DNA from: Sediminibacillus dalangtanensis
GTDB taxonomy: Bacteria; Bacillota; Bacilli; Bacillales; Amphibacillaceae
Length of the DNA: 64,000 nucleotides
Reading direction: 5' to 3'
Assembly (NCBI RefSeq): GCF_017792025.1
Contig: NZ_CP046956.1
Location: 1,550,001-1,614,000, forward strand
How positions within the stretch are numbered: position 1 is the stretch's first letter; every line of letters begins with the position of its first letter. Position numbers and translations under genes: made by a program. Below are positions 28,888 to 37,894 of this stretch, piece by piece. The notes below the pieces were generated by a model. The model was not told the origin of the DNA. It saw nothing but the letters and a program-made list of their open reading frames with translations, and made no database searches.

Positions 28888-29868
28888 ATGAAAGCTTTTG
28901 TCCATCAAGGTGATACAATTGCTTATAAGGAAATAGAGGAGCCTGAAACTGGCAAAGGAATGGTCAAAATCAAGCTGAAAATGGCTGGTTTGAATCACCG
29001 GGACCTGAATATACCAAAACGAAGAGGCAGCCAGCCTGAACCATTAGTGTTGGGATCCGATGGTGCTGGGACGGTTGTCGAAACCGGAGCAGGTGTTACC
29101 GGAATAAAAGAAGGAGACGAGGTGATTCTTAACCCAGGCTTGGGTTGGTACCATAACAGCGATGCACCTCCGGCAGGTTTTGAAATCTTGGGAATGCCGG
29201 ATAATGGAACGTTTGCTGAATATATTGTGATAGCAGCAGAGCATGTTGAGAAAAAGCCGGCCTTCTTGACATGGGAGGAAGCAGGAGTACTCGCTTTGTC
29301 TGGTTTGACAGGTTACCGGGCCTTAGTTACCAAAGGTAGTATCCAGCCAGGGCAAACGTTGTTCATTCCCGGGGCAGGCAGTGGGGTTGCAACCTTTTTA
29401 ATCCAGTTCGCGAAAGCCAAGGGTGCCCGTGTTATTGTCTCTTCCAGAAGCGAAAAAAAGCGGCAAAAAGCACGCGAATTAGGTGCTGACAGGGCAATCG
29501 ATACTAACGGTGATTGGCAGGAAGCCTTATCCGAAGAACAAATCGACCTGGTGATTGACAGCGTCGGACGGGCTACTTTCAACCGGTCTCTGGATGTTTT
29601 GAAAAAAGGCGGCAGGCTTGTCAGTTTTGGAGCAACAACCGAAGACGAAATAACGATCAATATTCGAACATTCTTTTATGGACAATATCAATTGTTTGGC
29701 TCAACGATGGGGAGCAGAGAAGAATTGCGTGATATGCTCCATTTCATGGAGGTGCACAAGATTCGTCCAGTAGTAGGAGAAACCTTTGATTTAAAAGAAA
29801 CAAAAGCGGCATTTGATTATTTGCGGGAGGCAAAGCAGTTTGGCAAGGTGGCGATTCGGATAGACTGA
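28888..29868 (+). CDS. Zinc-type/MDR-family alcohol dehydrogenase or quinone oxidoreductase
   Basis: 326-residue NAD(P)H-dependent medium-chain dehydrogenase/reductase. The GroES-like N-terminal half has GLNHRDLN and VLGSDGAGTVVETG; the Rossmann half has IPGAGSGVATFLIQFAKAKGARVIV near 165 and VIDSVG near 225. The structural-zinc cysteine lobe is absent, pointing to the YogA-like zinc-free or quinone-reductase branch. AAGGAAAGGATG lies before ATG 28888. Substrate unknown; stands alone. Confidence 0.85.
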   Translation: MKAFVHQGDTIAYKEIEEPETGKGMVKIKLKMAGLNHRDLNIPKRRGSQPEPLVLGSDGAGTVVETGAGVTGIKEGDEVILNPGLGWYHNSDAPPAGFEILGMPDNGTFAEYIVIAAEHVEKKPAFLTWEEAGVLALSGLTGYRALVTKGSIQPGQTLFIPGAGSGVATFLIQFAKAKGARVIVSSRSEKKRQKARELGADRAIDTNGDWQEALSEEQIDLVIDSVGRATFNRSLDVLKKGGRLVSFGATTEDEITINIRTFFYGQYQLFGSTMGSREELRDMLHFMEVHKIRPVVGETFDLKETKAAFDYLREAKQFGKVAIRID

Positions 29869-29896
29869 TTATCAAGTATCCTGTACAAAACACCAT

Positions 29897-29936
29897 GTCC
29901 CGTTCCTTTAAGGGTTATCTTTTTTAGGAGCGGGAC
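29897..29936. terminator. Terminator between convergent oxidoreductase and spoVAEb genes
   Basis: GTCCCGTTCC pairs with GGAGCGGGAC (one mismatch) across a 20-base loop, followed by CTTTCTGTTTT. Confidence 0.65.
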
Positions 29937-29969
29937 CTTTCTGTTTTACCAACCATCATTTTTGCTGAA

Positions 29970-30320
29970 TCACCCTTTTGGCTTAAATAAAATAGCACCG
30001 ATCATGCCAAAAATAATTGCTGCAGTGATGCCGGAACTTGTCATTTCGAACATACCGGTAACTACACCGATTAAACCATGCTGTTCAGCCTCCTGCATAG
30101 CACCATGAACCAGTGAGTTGCCAAAACTGGTAATGGGAACAGTAGCACCAGCACCTGCAAAGTCGATAAGTGGTTCGTAAAGACCGAAACCGTCAAGCAG
30201 CGCCCCAATTACTACCAATATACTAAGTGTGTGGCCAGGAGTCAGTTTGAGAATGTCGAACATCAACTGACCAATTACGCAAATAAGACCGCCTACGACG
30301 AATGCCCAAATAAACATCAT
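29970..30320 (-). CDS. spoVAE: Stage V sporulation protein AE (SpoVAEb)
   Basis: 116-residue inner-spore-membrane protein of the SpoVA channel that moves calcium-dipicolinate into the forespore and out at germination. Four hydrophobic segments and the motif [22 protein letters not shown], shared with SpoVAC, are visible. The frame starts at 30320, overlapping the end of spoVAD; a second ATG follows directly. The length is the SpoVAEb type; SpoVAEa is not present. Confidence 0.93.
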   Translation of the reverse strand: MMFIWAFVVGGLICVIGQLMFDILKLTPGHTLSILVVIGALLDGFGLYEPLIDFAGAGATVPITSFGNSLVHGAMQEAEQHGLIGVVTGMFEMTSSGITAAIIFGMIGAILFKPKG

Positions 30321-31339
30321 TACGTTGTTTCACCTCCGGATTCGATTGCTACAGCATGGGCAATACATGGAATAGACTCCTTCTGCTGAGTAGTCAGTGG
30401 TGATAATAAGGCACCGGTGGCTACAACCAATATACGGTTCAGTTCCCCTCTTTTCATGCGATTAAGGAAGTGGCCGTACGTAACGACAGCAGAACATCCG
30501 GCACCGCTTGCGCCGGCATTGACATGCTGCTCTTTACTGTAAATAGTCAGGCCGCAATCGACATAGTTTTCATCGAGAATCTTCGTTCCATTCTTTTTGA
30601 ATAGGTCAAGGGTGATTTGGCGTCCGATTTTTCCTAAATCACCGGTAATGATTAAATCATAGTGGGAAGGCTCAAGGTCTAAATCGTTGAGATGTGCTTC
30701 AATCGTATCCACAGCAGCTGGTGCCATAGCCCCGCCCATATTAAATGGATCATTCAGGCCCATATCGATTACTTTGCCGATAGTAGCAGAAGTGACAACC
30801 GGTCCTTGTCCAGAATTGCTTAGCAATGCGGTTCCTGCCCCTGTCACTGTCCATTGGGCTGTTGGAGGTTTTTGTCCACCGTATTCAGTGGGATAACGAA
30901 ATTGTTTTTCAACCGCAGCATTGTGACTGGATGCCCCGGTCAACACATAGTTCGCGCCACTAGCATTTACTAGGAACGCACTAAGGGCAAGTCCGGCCAT
31001 CGAAGTGGAACATGCCCCAAATAGTCCCAAATAAGGTGCCCCCAATGTTTTCGCCGAAAAGCTTGTAGGAGTAATTTGATTGATCAAATCGCCGGCTAGG
31101 AAAAATTGAATTTGGTCTTTGGTTAATCCTGCTTTGTCGATTGCTTGCTGACCTGCTTTTTCGAGCAATACTTTATGTGCCTTTTCAAAAGAGTCCTGTT
31201 CCATATACAGATCGGGATGAAGCAGGTCAAAATCTTCTGCTATGTTACCCTCTGCCTCGAAGGGCCCGCCAACGGTACCTGTCGAAATGATTACCGGCTT
31301 ATTGGCAAATGTCCAAGTTCGTTGGCCAGTTAGCATCAT
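30320..31339 (-). CDS. spoVAD: Stage V sporulation protein AD
   Basis: 339-residue thiolase-fold protein that binds dipicolinic acid as part of the SpoVA complex. The sequence has [21 protein letters not shown] at the N-terminus (landmark residues 4-24), [15 protein letters not shown] with the thiolase-like cysteine near 120, and [13 protein letters not shown] near 280. GGGGGG precedes two adjacent ATGs (31339 and 31336); the first overlaps the spoVAC stop, the second follows it directly. Expected to be expressed in the forespore under sigma G. Confidence 0.95.
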   Translation of the reverse strand: MMLTGQRTWTFANKPVIISTGTVGGPFEAEGNIAEDFDLLHPDLYMEQDSFEKAHKVLLEKAGQQAIDKAGLTKDQIQFFLAGDLINQITPTSFSAKTLGAPYLGLFGACSTSMAGLALSAFLVNASGANYVLTGASSHNAAVEKQFRYPTEYGGQKPPTAQWTVTGAGTALLSNSGQGPVVTSATIGKVIDMGLNDPFNMGGAMAPAAVDTIEAHLNDLDLEPSHYDLIITGDLGKIGRQITLDLFKKNGTKILDENYVDCGLTIYSKEQHVNAGASGAGCSAVVTYGHFLNRMKRGELNRILVVATGALLSPLTTQQKESIPCIAHAVAIESGGETT

Positions 31340-31800
31340 ATTACCCCCCATTGAATAAGTAAAGTTTTTATCAACGCAATGATAAATGCAGAAAACACAC
31401 CAAAGAGAATGACCGATCCAGCCAGCTTGAACATGTTTCCGCCGACACCGAGGACGAATCCTTCCGTTCGATGTTCAATTGCTGCAGATATGACTGCATT
31501 GCCGAATCCAGTTACCGGCACAGCGGAGCCAGCCCCCGCAAATTGTGCAAGCCTATCATATACACCGAAACCAGTTAGCAGCATCGTAATGAAAATTAGT
31601 GTAGCCACTGTCGGGTTGCCTACATTTTGCTCGGTGAAATGGAAAAAATGAATGTAGAAAGTGGATATCAATTGACCAAAAGCACATATCAAGCCACCGA
31701 TAAGAAACGCCCGGATACAGTTTTTAAAAACCGGCCGTTTTGTTTCCCGTTGTTTGGCGAATTGTTGATAATCTTGATTCGTTTGTTTGTTGGTAGTCAT
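31336..31800 (-). CDS. spoVAC: Stage V sporulation protein AC
   Basis: 154-residue membrane protein, the mechanosensitive channel-like subunit of the SpoVA complex. Segments with FLIGGLICAFGQLIS and FAGAGSAVPVTGFGNAVISAAIEH match SpoVAC. I chose ATG 31800, which has GAGGG six bases upstream, over the ATG six bases earlier that touches it. It lies 17 bases after the YhcN-type lipoprotein gene in a four-gene unit. Confidence 0.94.
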   Translation of the reverse strand: MTTNKQTNQDYQQFAKQRETKRPVFKNCIRAFLIGGLICAFGQLISTFYIHFFHFTEQNVGNPTVATLIFITMLLTGFGVYDRLAQFAGAGSAVPVTGFGNAVISAAIEHRTEGFVLGVGGNMFKLAGSVILFGVFSAFIIALIKTLLIQWGVI

Positions 31801-31816
31801 TGTCATCCCTCGTTCT

Positions 31817-32290
31817 TTATGCTTGATCTGAAATCAATTTCTTTATCCTGTTGGTTTCCTGGTCTAACTTTTTCTTGGATAAATCCTTTGTTTGCAACCG
31901 TCCTTCTAACTCATCGAGTTCTAAGTAAATTTTCTTATCAGTAGAAACGGTCACCTTTTTATCCTTGAACTTTTTTTCCAAGTCCGACGTGATTCTCTTT
32001 TCCAATTTTTTAAGTCGAAAGCGATCCAATTGCCGGACTTCTATAGCGACGAGCAGCTGATCAGAAGTATTGACTCCCCGTGCTCCAATTACTTCTTGTT
32101 TTTTTAGTACGGATCTTTTTGCTTGGTTAGCTATTTCCTGACTGATTTCTGCTTTATTGCTTACTTGCGTTAAGTCGTAATCGGGATCACTGCTGGCACT
32201 GCGTCCATCCTCGTTGTTTGCACACCCTGCCACCGAAAGGAAGAACAATAGCAAAGCTGGCAGAGAAGCTTTTTTCCATATGTGTTTCAT
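31817..32290 (-). CDS. YhcN/YlaJ-family sporulation lipoprotein
   Basis: 157-residue predicted lipoprotein: a basic start MKHIWKK, hydrophobic stretch and lipobox SVAGC at about residues 18-22. The mature part has the YhcN/YlaJ-type pattern with VLVAIEVRQLDR-like segment (LLVAIEVRQL near 92) and a C-terminal basic helix KKLDQETNRIKKLI. ATG 32290 has AGGTG six bases upstream. As first gene before spoVAC-spoVAD-spoVAEb it matches the order of the spoVA2-type operons, so an inner-spore-membrane location is likely. Confidence 0.85.
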   Translation of the reverse strand: MKHIWKKASLPALLLFFLSVAGCANNEDGRSASSDPDYDLTQVSNKAEISQEIANQAKRSVLKKQEVIGARGVNTSDQLLVAIEVRQLDRFRLKKLEKRITSDLEKKFKDKKVTVSTDKKIYLELDELEGRLQTKDLSKKKLDQETNRIKKLISDQA

Positions 32291-32357
32291 CTGCATCACC
32301 TGTATTAGTAAGTATGAAAAGCCAAAGCAGGAGCTGGCCATTAATTTCCTGCTGTCT

Positions 32358-32387
32358 TAGCATGAACCTGTTGCAGACAAATATACT
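32358..32387 (-). promoter_or_regulatory. Candidate sigma-G promoter of the YhcN-spoVA operon
   Basis: On the minus strand AGTATA is followed after 17 bases by CATGCTA, close to the sigma-G consensus TGMATA-N17/18-CATNMTA. It lies about 70 bases upstream of the lipoprotein start. Confidence 0.5.
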
Positions 32388-32483
32388 TTGTATTAATTAC
32401 CTTTGAGAATTAATTGAGCAGTAAAGCAATCAGGGGAAAAGCCGTGGATGGTTAGGGTTGGATAAAGTATGAGAAAGTAAAAA

Positions 32484-32514
32484 CTTGTAGAAAAACCAGA
32501 GGTTTTTCTACAAG
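32484..32514 (-). terminator. Intrinsic terminator of the aldo/keto reductase gene
   Basis: CTTGTAGAAAAACC pairs perfectly with GGTTTTTCTACAAG around a three-base loop; on the minus strand a T run follows. Confidence 0.85.
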
Positions 32515-32543
32515 CTTTGTCAAGGCAAATTTTATATTGTTCC

Positions 32544-33548
32544 TTATAATTCTTGTTTATTAGGTGGAGCCATAAACTCAACACCAATAGGCGATTTCAC
32601 TGTTCGCATCAGGATTTCGTCTATATCCCTCATCGTTTCATCATCGATAGAAAAATCCCAAAGATTATCTAATGGAGCTAGTTGGTCCGGGTGTCGCGCC
32701 CCCCATAACGAGATAGTCGATCCAGGTTGCTGAAGATTCCAACGCAGAGCTAACTCAAGCACATTTTTTTGAAATCTATCCTGCGCCAGGTCATCTAATT
32801 CTTTGACTGCCTTCAAGTATTGTTCAAACCGGGGAGATTGAAATTTCGGATCTGTATCTCGACGGATATCTCCATCAGGAAACTGACTTTCTTTGGTGAT
32901 CTTACCGGATAAGAGCCCTCTGCTCAGCGAACTGTAAAGAAACGCTGTCAATTCTTTTTCCTCCGCATAGGGCAGGAGTTGATTCTCACTATTTCTTTCA
33001 AACAAATTATGTGGTACCTGGATCGCATGGATGGGAGCTGCTTCCCGGAAAATGTCCATTTGCTCGGTAGTGAAATTACTTAGACCGATTGCCCGTATTT
33101 TCCCTTCTTTATATAAATAATTCAATGCTTCCGCTGTTTCATAAAAAGGAGTCAGCGTGTCGGGCCAGTGGACATGATACACATCGATATAGTCGGTTTG
33201 AAGGTGGTGCAGGGTCCGTTCGATATCCTTGTGAATAAAGGATTTGCTGGAATCCCGAAACAATCCATCCTTTTCGTTCCAATTAATTCCCGTTTTAGAT
33301 GAAAGGATGACTTCGGAACGATCGAGGGAGGAGGTATGCAGCGCCTTGCCAATGATCTTTTCCGCTTTTCCAAATCCGTAACCAGGAGCAGTATCAAGCA
33401 GCCTTATTCCTTTGTCCAAGGCAGCATGAATGGTTTTTTCCGCTTCCTGTTCATCCGTGCCGCCCCATTGAAAGCCTCCGATTGCCCATGTTCCGAGTCC
33501 AATTTTACTTGTTTCTATATTGGTTTGTTTCATTGTCATATTTTCCAT
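32544..33548 (-). CDS. Aldo/keto reductase
   Basis: 334-residue NADPH-dependent oxidoreductase of the aldo/keto reductase barrel. Visible are GTWAIGGFQWGG, LLDTAPGYGFGKAE with catalytic Asp and Tyr, LSSKTG (catalytic Lys) and the HVHWPD strand (His), plus the C-terminal cofactor loop LWGARHPDQL. The start ATG 33548 is preceded by GGAGGTGG; an in-frame start 39 bases earlier has none. Similar to the general-stress reductase YhdN/IolS type. Substrate unknown. Confidence 0.9.
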   Translation of the reverse strand: MENMTMKQTNIETSKIGLGTWAIGGFQWGGTDEQEAEKTIHAALDKGIRLLDTAPGYGFGKAEKIIGKALHTSSLDRSEVILSSKTGINWNEKDGLFRDSSKSFIHKDIERTLHHLQTDYIDVYHVHWPDTLTPFYETAEALNYLYKEGKIRAIGLSNFTTEQMDIFREAAPIHAIQVPHNLFERNSENQLLPYAEEKELTAFLYSSLSRGLLSGKITKESQFPDGDIRRDTDPKFQSPRFEQYLKAVKELDDLAQDRFQKNVLELALRWNLQQPGSTISLWGARHPDQLAPLDNLWDFSIDDETMRDIDEILMRTVKSPIGVEFMAPPNKQEL

Positions 33549-33721
33549 GATTTCCACCTCCATTAATAATGGGCACTGATAAAGCAATTCCCGTTATTAC
33601 TGTCATTCAATCATAAAAAAATTGTCGGCAATATGAAACTTTTTCCATAGATCCATCGTCTATAATATAGGGTAAAGGTAATACATAGATGGTGGCTTCA
33701 GAATAACAGAGGAGGAGAAAG

Positions 33722-34168
33722 ATGGTAAAAAAATTGCTGATGATTTGTACGACATTGGCTGTTATTGGGGGAGCAGCAGCTTATTGGTTTGTGGAAACAT
33801 CCAGTGCAAAGCTGGCGGAACCTGTACAGGTTAGCGAGCAAATGGAGGATTTTATTATGCATGTCCAAGTTGAAAAAAACGAAGAGGGATTTCAAGTTTT
33901 AAGATCGCTTGAATATATTGGAGATGAGCCGATTGTCTTATCTCATCGTACTCCATTGATATCACTCCGTGTCAATCATGATGCGAAAAACTTCACAGGC
34001 AGTCCAGTCACCAAAGAGCTGAACCCCGGAGATGTATATCATCCCCAGGAAGCAAAAGTATTCAATCCATTAAAAAAGGGCAGTCACACTTTGTATATGG
34101 ATTGTGAATTTTATATTGACGGTGAACGCAAAAACATTAAAGCACATAAAGAAATGGTTTTTCAATGA
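33722..34168 (+). CDS. Secreted or membrane-anchored hypothetical protein
   Basis: 148 residues; an N-terminal hydrophobic segment (about 4-22, KKLLMICTTLAVIGGAAAYW) without a lipobox suggests a membrane anchor or signal peptide. The rest looks like a single extracytoplasmic beta-rich domain, with LEYIGDEPIVLSHRTPL and GDVYHPQE. I do not recognise the family. GAGGAGG precedes ATG 33722. It converges with the lipoprotein gene downstream and shows no operon partner. Confidence 0.75.
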   Translation: MVKKLLMICTTLAVIGGAAAYWFVETSSAKLAEPVQVSEQMEDFIMHVQVEKNEEGFQVLRSLEYIGDEPIVLSHRTPLISLRVNHDAKNFTGSPVTKELNPGDVYHPQEAKVFNPLKKGSHTLYMDCEFYIDGERKNIKAHKEMVFQ

Positions 34169-34192
34169 TAACAGAAATGTCGAAATCTTCAA

Positions 34193-34948
34193 TTATTCAA
34201 TAGTCAATTCTATCGTTTTTGTCGGTTGATCGGATAGATACCAGGTTTCAAGTGACTCTTCGGTACCCGATATGGCTGGTACCGTCACGGATATCACCTG
34301 GTTGTTTTTCCAAGATGCCGACAGGACCGGCCAATGATATTCGTTCTTGAATGGTTCTCCGCTATCCATCAGCGTCCTTTGCCTGCTCATTTGTTCCAAG
34401 TCGACAATCACCATCTTGTCTTTGGAAATATCCGTTTCCAAGCCAGGCTCTTTTCTGTTGAAAAGTAGTAAGAGAAGGTCATTTTCTGGTGAAATAGAGG
34501 CGGATTTAAACATCGCTAAATCTGCTGCAAGGTAAGAACCGCCTTCTTCCTGCTGATTCAGGAGAAGGTAAGAGCAACTATCCTCTCTGCAGGTAAACTC
34601 CAAAAGGTAAATTGTATCCTTATCCGGTATATCTACTCTTGTTAATGACATATCCTCTATTTCCGCTTCTCTGTCTGGAACCGCAGATAAGTAATGCTTC
34701 AAAATCGTGACTTGATTTAAATCAATGACAACTTGTTCGTTCGGCAAGGTGAATTCAAGCAGCATCTCCTCTGGCTCTGAATCCTCATCCTTTTCTTCCG
34801 TATCTTTTTCAACTAAGACAGGTTTTTTTTCTGTAGCATCTGCATGTTCTTCTGATTTAACCATCACTGGCTGGGCATCATCATCTGAACAAGCAGAACC
34901 TGCCATAACGAATGATAACCCGATCAAAAACAGCAAACCTGCACGCAT
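34193..34948 (-). CDS. Lipoprotein of unknown function
   Basis: 251-residue predicted lipoprotein: short basic start, hydrophobic stretch and lipobox AGSAC at about residues 16-20. A strongly acidic linker (DTEEKDEDSEPEE, about 48-62) separates it from a beta-rich C-terminal domain. Acidic secreted linkers are common in salt-tolerant bacilli. ATG 34948 was chosen over a GTG 15 bases upstream because GGGAG lies at the right distance. Not recognised. Confidence 0.8.
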   Translation of the reverse strand: MRAGLLFLIGLSFVMAGSACSDDDAQPVMVKSEEHADATEKKPVLVEKDTEEKDEDSEPEEMLLEFTLPNEQVVIDLNQVTILKHYLSAVPDREAEIEDMSLTRVDIPDKDTIYLLEFTCREDSCSYLLLNQQEEGGSYLAADLAMFKSASISPENDLLLLLFNRKEPGLETDISKDKMVIVDLEQMSRQRTLMDSGEPFKNEYHWPVLSASWKNNQVISVTVPAISGTEESLETWYLSDQPTKTIELTIE

Positions 34949-35214
34949 AAGTGTCACTCCCACACCTCATTTTAGTCGCTTTGTTATTATTATACCGAAA
35001 ATTGAATGAAAAGCTTAGAAAAACGGTCTTCTGTTCTTCAGGTTATGGTCAGCATACCTTCCATATGTTTATACATGTAGTAAGAGAGGGGAAGCTGTCA
35101 TCTCTACTCTACTACAGGAAAGAGTTTCTAATTTTTCAAAAGTGGTAAAAGTATTTTAGGATGGTTATTAATAGAATGAATAAAACATCTTTAATGGTAG
35201 GAAAGGTGCTGACA

Positions 35215-35574
35215 ATGGGGAACTTAATTGATTTTGACCAAAAGAAAACGAAGAAAAGAATGAAAGAGCTCGCCCAATCGAAAGGGGTTGTATATGAAAT
35301 TTATTTAATTGTTGTAAAGTATGTCTATAGGTATGCTGATAAAGAAAGAGTCGATGCCTATGACTTCTTGACAACGGAAGCAAGTTTGTCCAACTTGTTT
35401 GCTGGAGACAGGAACAAATTCAGACAGACTTATGATGAGTTGATGCGCTACTGGGACTTAACGAACGTTTATGATCGGGATGTCCTCGGGGGAAAGGAAT
35501 TTCAGCAATTCCATACAATTGGAGATTTGTGTTTTTATATTGAAGAAAAATTAAACAAGGAAAAAGGTTTATAA
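35215..35574 (+). CDS. Hypothetical helical protein
   Basis: 119-residue soluble, charged, mainly helical protein beginning MGNLIDFDQKKTKKRMKELA. No family is recognised. ATG 35215 is preceded by AAAGGTG; in-frame starts up to 54 bases earlier lack a site. A perfect 16-base-pair hairpin terminator follows the stop by seven bases, supporting a real monocistronic gene. Confidence 0.75.
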   Translation: MGNLIDFDQKKTKKRMKELAQSKGVVYEIYLIVVKYVYRYADKERVDAYDFLTTEASLSNLFAGDRNKFRQTYDELMRYWDLTNVYDRDVLGGKEFQQFHTIGDLCFYIEEKLNKEKGL

Positions 35575-35580
35575 ATCTAA

Positions 35581-35616
35581 CAATGAGGCGTGCACCAGCC
35601 GGTGCACGCCTCATTG
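35581..35616. terminator. Perfect bidirectional hairpin
   Basis: CAATGAGGCGTGCACC pairs perfectly with GGTGCACGCCTCATTG around an AGCC loop, between two convergent genes. Confidence 0.8.
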
Positions 35617-35622
35617 GTTTCC

Positions 35623-35805
35623 TCAAAGTTTTTCTGCTTCATCCGTTTCGTGCTCGGCGCCACGTTTGATGTAATCCTCATTAAATGCTTCCAGTTCTTC
35701 CGTCGTCAAATCTGTATCGCTGTTTTTCTTTTTACCACTTGTTTTAAAATATACAAGGACACCGATAACAAATGCAAGAACGATAAGTAAAAAAATCCAT
35801 GTCAT
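35623..35805 (-). CDS. Small single-span membrane protein
   Basis: 60 residues: N-terminal membrane segment WIFLLIVLAFVIGVLVYF (3-20), a basic stop-transfer KTSGKKK, then an acidic cytosolic tail DLTTEELEAFNEDYIKRG. AGGAGGG lies upstream of ATG 35805. Unknown function; the ribosome binding site and the terminator behind it support expression. Confidence 0.7.
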   Translation of the reverse strand: MTWIFLLIVLAFVIGVLVYFKTSGKKKNSDTDLTTEELEAFNEDYIKRGAEHETDEAEKL

Positions 35806-35974
35806 ACTGTATTGCCCTCCTCGTGTCTGTTATTTTCTATATTTTCCCTATATTGCTGTTTTTTAATCGACAGCTTTTCAGAAATTTTTCCAGAACATCT
35901 ATAAAATGCAGGGTGTTTGAAGTGCGAAATAAAAGGCTACATATCAGTATACTTATCAGGGAAAGGGGATAAAC

Positions 35975-36553
35975 ATGGCAGGAGAATTGTTTTCTTATCA
36001 AAAAGCAGATCAATTATTGAACCCCGAAAGAGAGGAATGGGTTCCGATTGATCAAGTCATCGAACTATTGAATTTGCAGGGAAATGAAAAAGTGATTGAT
36101 TTAGGGGCGGGTAATGGTTATTTGACTATACCTATAGCAGAAAAAACGGATGACCGGGTGGTTGCAGTCGACGTCCAACAGGAAATGCTCGAACAGCTTG
36201 CTGATCGTGCTGTTGATCAAGGACTCGAGAATATAGACAGAATGCCAAGTGGAATCGATTATTTGAATTTTCCTGATAATTCATTCCAGAGAGGTGTTGC
36301 TGCATTTGTCTTTTACGAGGTGAATGAGCTGGAGCAAGCTTTGCAGGAAATCCATCGGGTCATTAGTGAAGATGGCAGGCTGCTTATCATAGAATGGGAA
36401 AAGTCGAATCATGAGGAAGGGCCTCCATTGGATGTACGTCTTCCAAAAGAAGCCTTGCAGGAAAAACTGGAAAACTTCGGTTTTTCCGTGACAAATGGTA
36501 ATTTAAACAGCAATATTTATTACATGGTAGCAGAAAAAGTAAAACACATATGA
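35975..36553 (+). CDS. Class I SAM-dependent methyltransferase
   Basis: 192 residues with a methyltransferase_11/UbiE-like core: motif I VIDLGAGNGYLTIPIAE near 45, the acidic VVAVDVQQEMLEQL near 70 and the post-II/III loop FQRGVAAFVFYEV near 115, then LLIIEWEK. Substrate unknown. GAAAGGGGAT precedes ATG 35975. Stands alone between a convergent small gene and a gene-poor stretch. Confidence 0.88.
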   Translation: MAGELFSYQKADQLLNPEREEWVPIDQVIELLNLQGNEKVIDLGAGNGYLTIPIAEKTDDRVVAVDVQQEMLEQLADRAVDQGLENIDRMPSGIDYLNFPDNSFQRGVAAFVFYEVNELEQALQEIHRVISEDGRLLIIEWEKSNHEEGPPLDVRLPKEALQEKLENFGFSVTNGNLNSNIYYMVAEKVKHI

Positions 36554-36690
36554 AGAAAAGATGCGGACTTGTTCTCAAAGACGGAGACGGGTTCGGCCAG
36601 GAGTCTGAGGAAAAATCCATCTAGATAGCGTTTTGAAAAAATCCTTCGCTTTTTATAATGAAGTTACCTAATAGGAAGCGGGGGAACCAC

Positions 36691-36762
36691 ATGAATATTT
36701 ATGAAATGGAAATCGAATTGGAACGGCGAAAGCCAAAACACAAACAATTGAATAGTGGATAA
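36691..36762 (+). CDS. Possible 23-residue small protein
   Basis: MNIYEMEIELERRKPKHKQL plus three residues: a charged amphipathic helix. GCGGGGG stands eight bases before the ATG, and a strong terminator begins right at the stop codon, so this is a compact RBS-ORF-terminator unit. Too short for family recognition; could also be the coding part of a small RNA. Confidence 0.45.
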   Translation: MNIYEMEIELERRKPKHKQLNSG

Positions 36763-36796
36763 AAGACCAGCTGAACTTAGCTGGTCTTTTATTTTT
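36761..36796 (+). terminator. Intrinsic terminator
   Basis: AAAAGACCAGCT pairs with AGCTGGTCTTTT, followed by ATTTTTG. Confidence 0.85.
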
Positions 36797-36801
36797 GTAC
36801 T

Positions 36802-36998
36802 TGTATAGGAAATGATAAATTTAACTGTCTGTGGATCATTAGTGGCTGAAACAGCCACGTCCAGCTTCAGCGCCTACCCCCTCGAGGTCTTAAGCTTGTC
36901 GGAGGCCCAAACGATGTAGGTCCTGCAGGCGGTGCCACAGGACGTGGCGGCTCTAGCCTGTACTCCTTTAAACAGCCGCTTGCGCTTTTGTCCTTTTA
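36802..36998 (+). repeat. Repeat family A, copy 2
   Basis: About 197 bases, nearly identical at both ends to the copy at 13803-14047 but lacking a segment of about 50 bases in the middle. GCCACGTCC and GGACGTGGC arms are conserved and can pair. It starts six bases after a terminator T run, in the same direction as the upstream unit. Confidence 0.85.
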
Positions 36999-37354
36999 TT
37001 AGAAATGTCTGTGACTTGATGCGATAAGTCTTAAGTCACTACTCTGTGTAACCAATATGTAACCAATGGATTCTATGTAAAGTTTGCTCAAACAGAAAGT
37101 AAAGGGAGGGCAAACAACTAGCACTCCCAGGATTACTTAAGCTGACCAGGGGGTGAGAAAGGTGCTTGGGTTTTCCGTATGCGGGTTAGCGAACGGTTCT
37201 GAGCTTTTTCTTTTTAAGCTTTTATAAGTTTTATATGGGGCAGCGGGCAAGCGAGCATGACCATATTCCCGCTTTCTTGTTAAATCGGAAGTTTACTTAT
37301 TTACTCGAGCAGGTATTTATTAGTACGGGCTTAAAGAAGGAGAGGATGATCAGG
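36999..37354. other. Leader region upstream of the TRAP operon
   Basis: No gene or obvious promoter. The frame of the dctQ gene is open back to 37235 but has no ribosome binding site there. The only clear element is AAGGAGAGG just before the dctQ start. Confidence 0.5.
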
Positions 37355-37894
37355 ATGAATGTATTTAGAAGAATAGATAAAATTCAGGCTGGAATTGAAA
37401 AGTGGACGATCATAACAGCAATATTCGGGATGACTATTGTATTGTTGGCCAATGTATTCGCCCGAACATTAGGCAACAGCCTGACCTTTGCAGAAGAGGT
37501 TGGACAATTTTTCATCATCATTGTGACCTTTATCGGACTTAGTTATTGTGCCAGAAGGGGCAGGCATTTGAAAATGACGGCTATAGTAGAATTTCTGCCT
37601 TTTAAAGTCCGCAAAATACTTGTGCTGATCATTACATTCACAACTTCCCTATTGCTTTTTTATTTATGTTACATCTCTTTAGACTACACCATTACATTAT
37701 ATCAATTGGGAAGAGTGACAGCAGCATTACGATTTCCGGTATATTTGATTACATTGTTTATTCCTATCGGATTTCTGTTCAGCGGACTACAGTATTTAAG
37801 GGAGTGCTGGCTAAATTATAAGTATAAAGACGAAATGATCGATGGTACGGAAGACCCTGACTGGGAGAGAAAGGAGGCAGATGGAACGACATGA
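37355..37894 (+). CDS. TRAP transporter small membrane subunit (DctQ type)
   Basis: 179-residue membrane subunit of a tripartite ATP-independent periplasmic-type transporter, driven by an ion gradient. Four hydrophobic segments are seen at about 18-38, 48-65, 88-108 and 128-148, with the family pattern VFARTLGNSLTFAEEVGQFF and the following YCARRGRHLKMTAI. ATG 37355 has GGAGAGG upstream; an ATG nine bases earlier is possible. Its end overlaps the dctM start (ATGA). Confidence 0.9.
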   Translation: MNVFRRIDKIQAGIEKWTIITAIFGMTIVLLANVFARTLGNSLTFAEEVGQFFIIIVTFIGLSYCARRGRHLKMTAIVEFLPFKVRKILVLIITFTTSLLLFYLCYISLDYTITLYQLGRVTAALRFPVYLITLFIPIGFLFSGLQYLRECWLNYKYKDEMIDGTEDPDWERKEADGTT

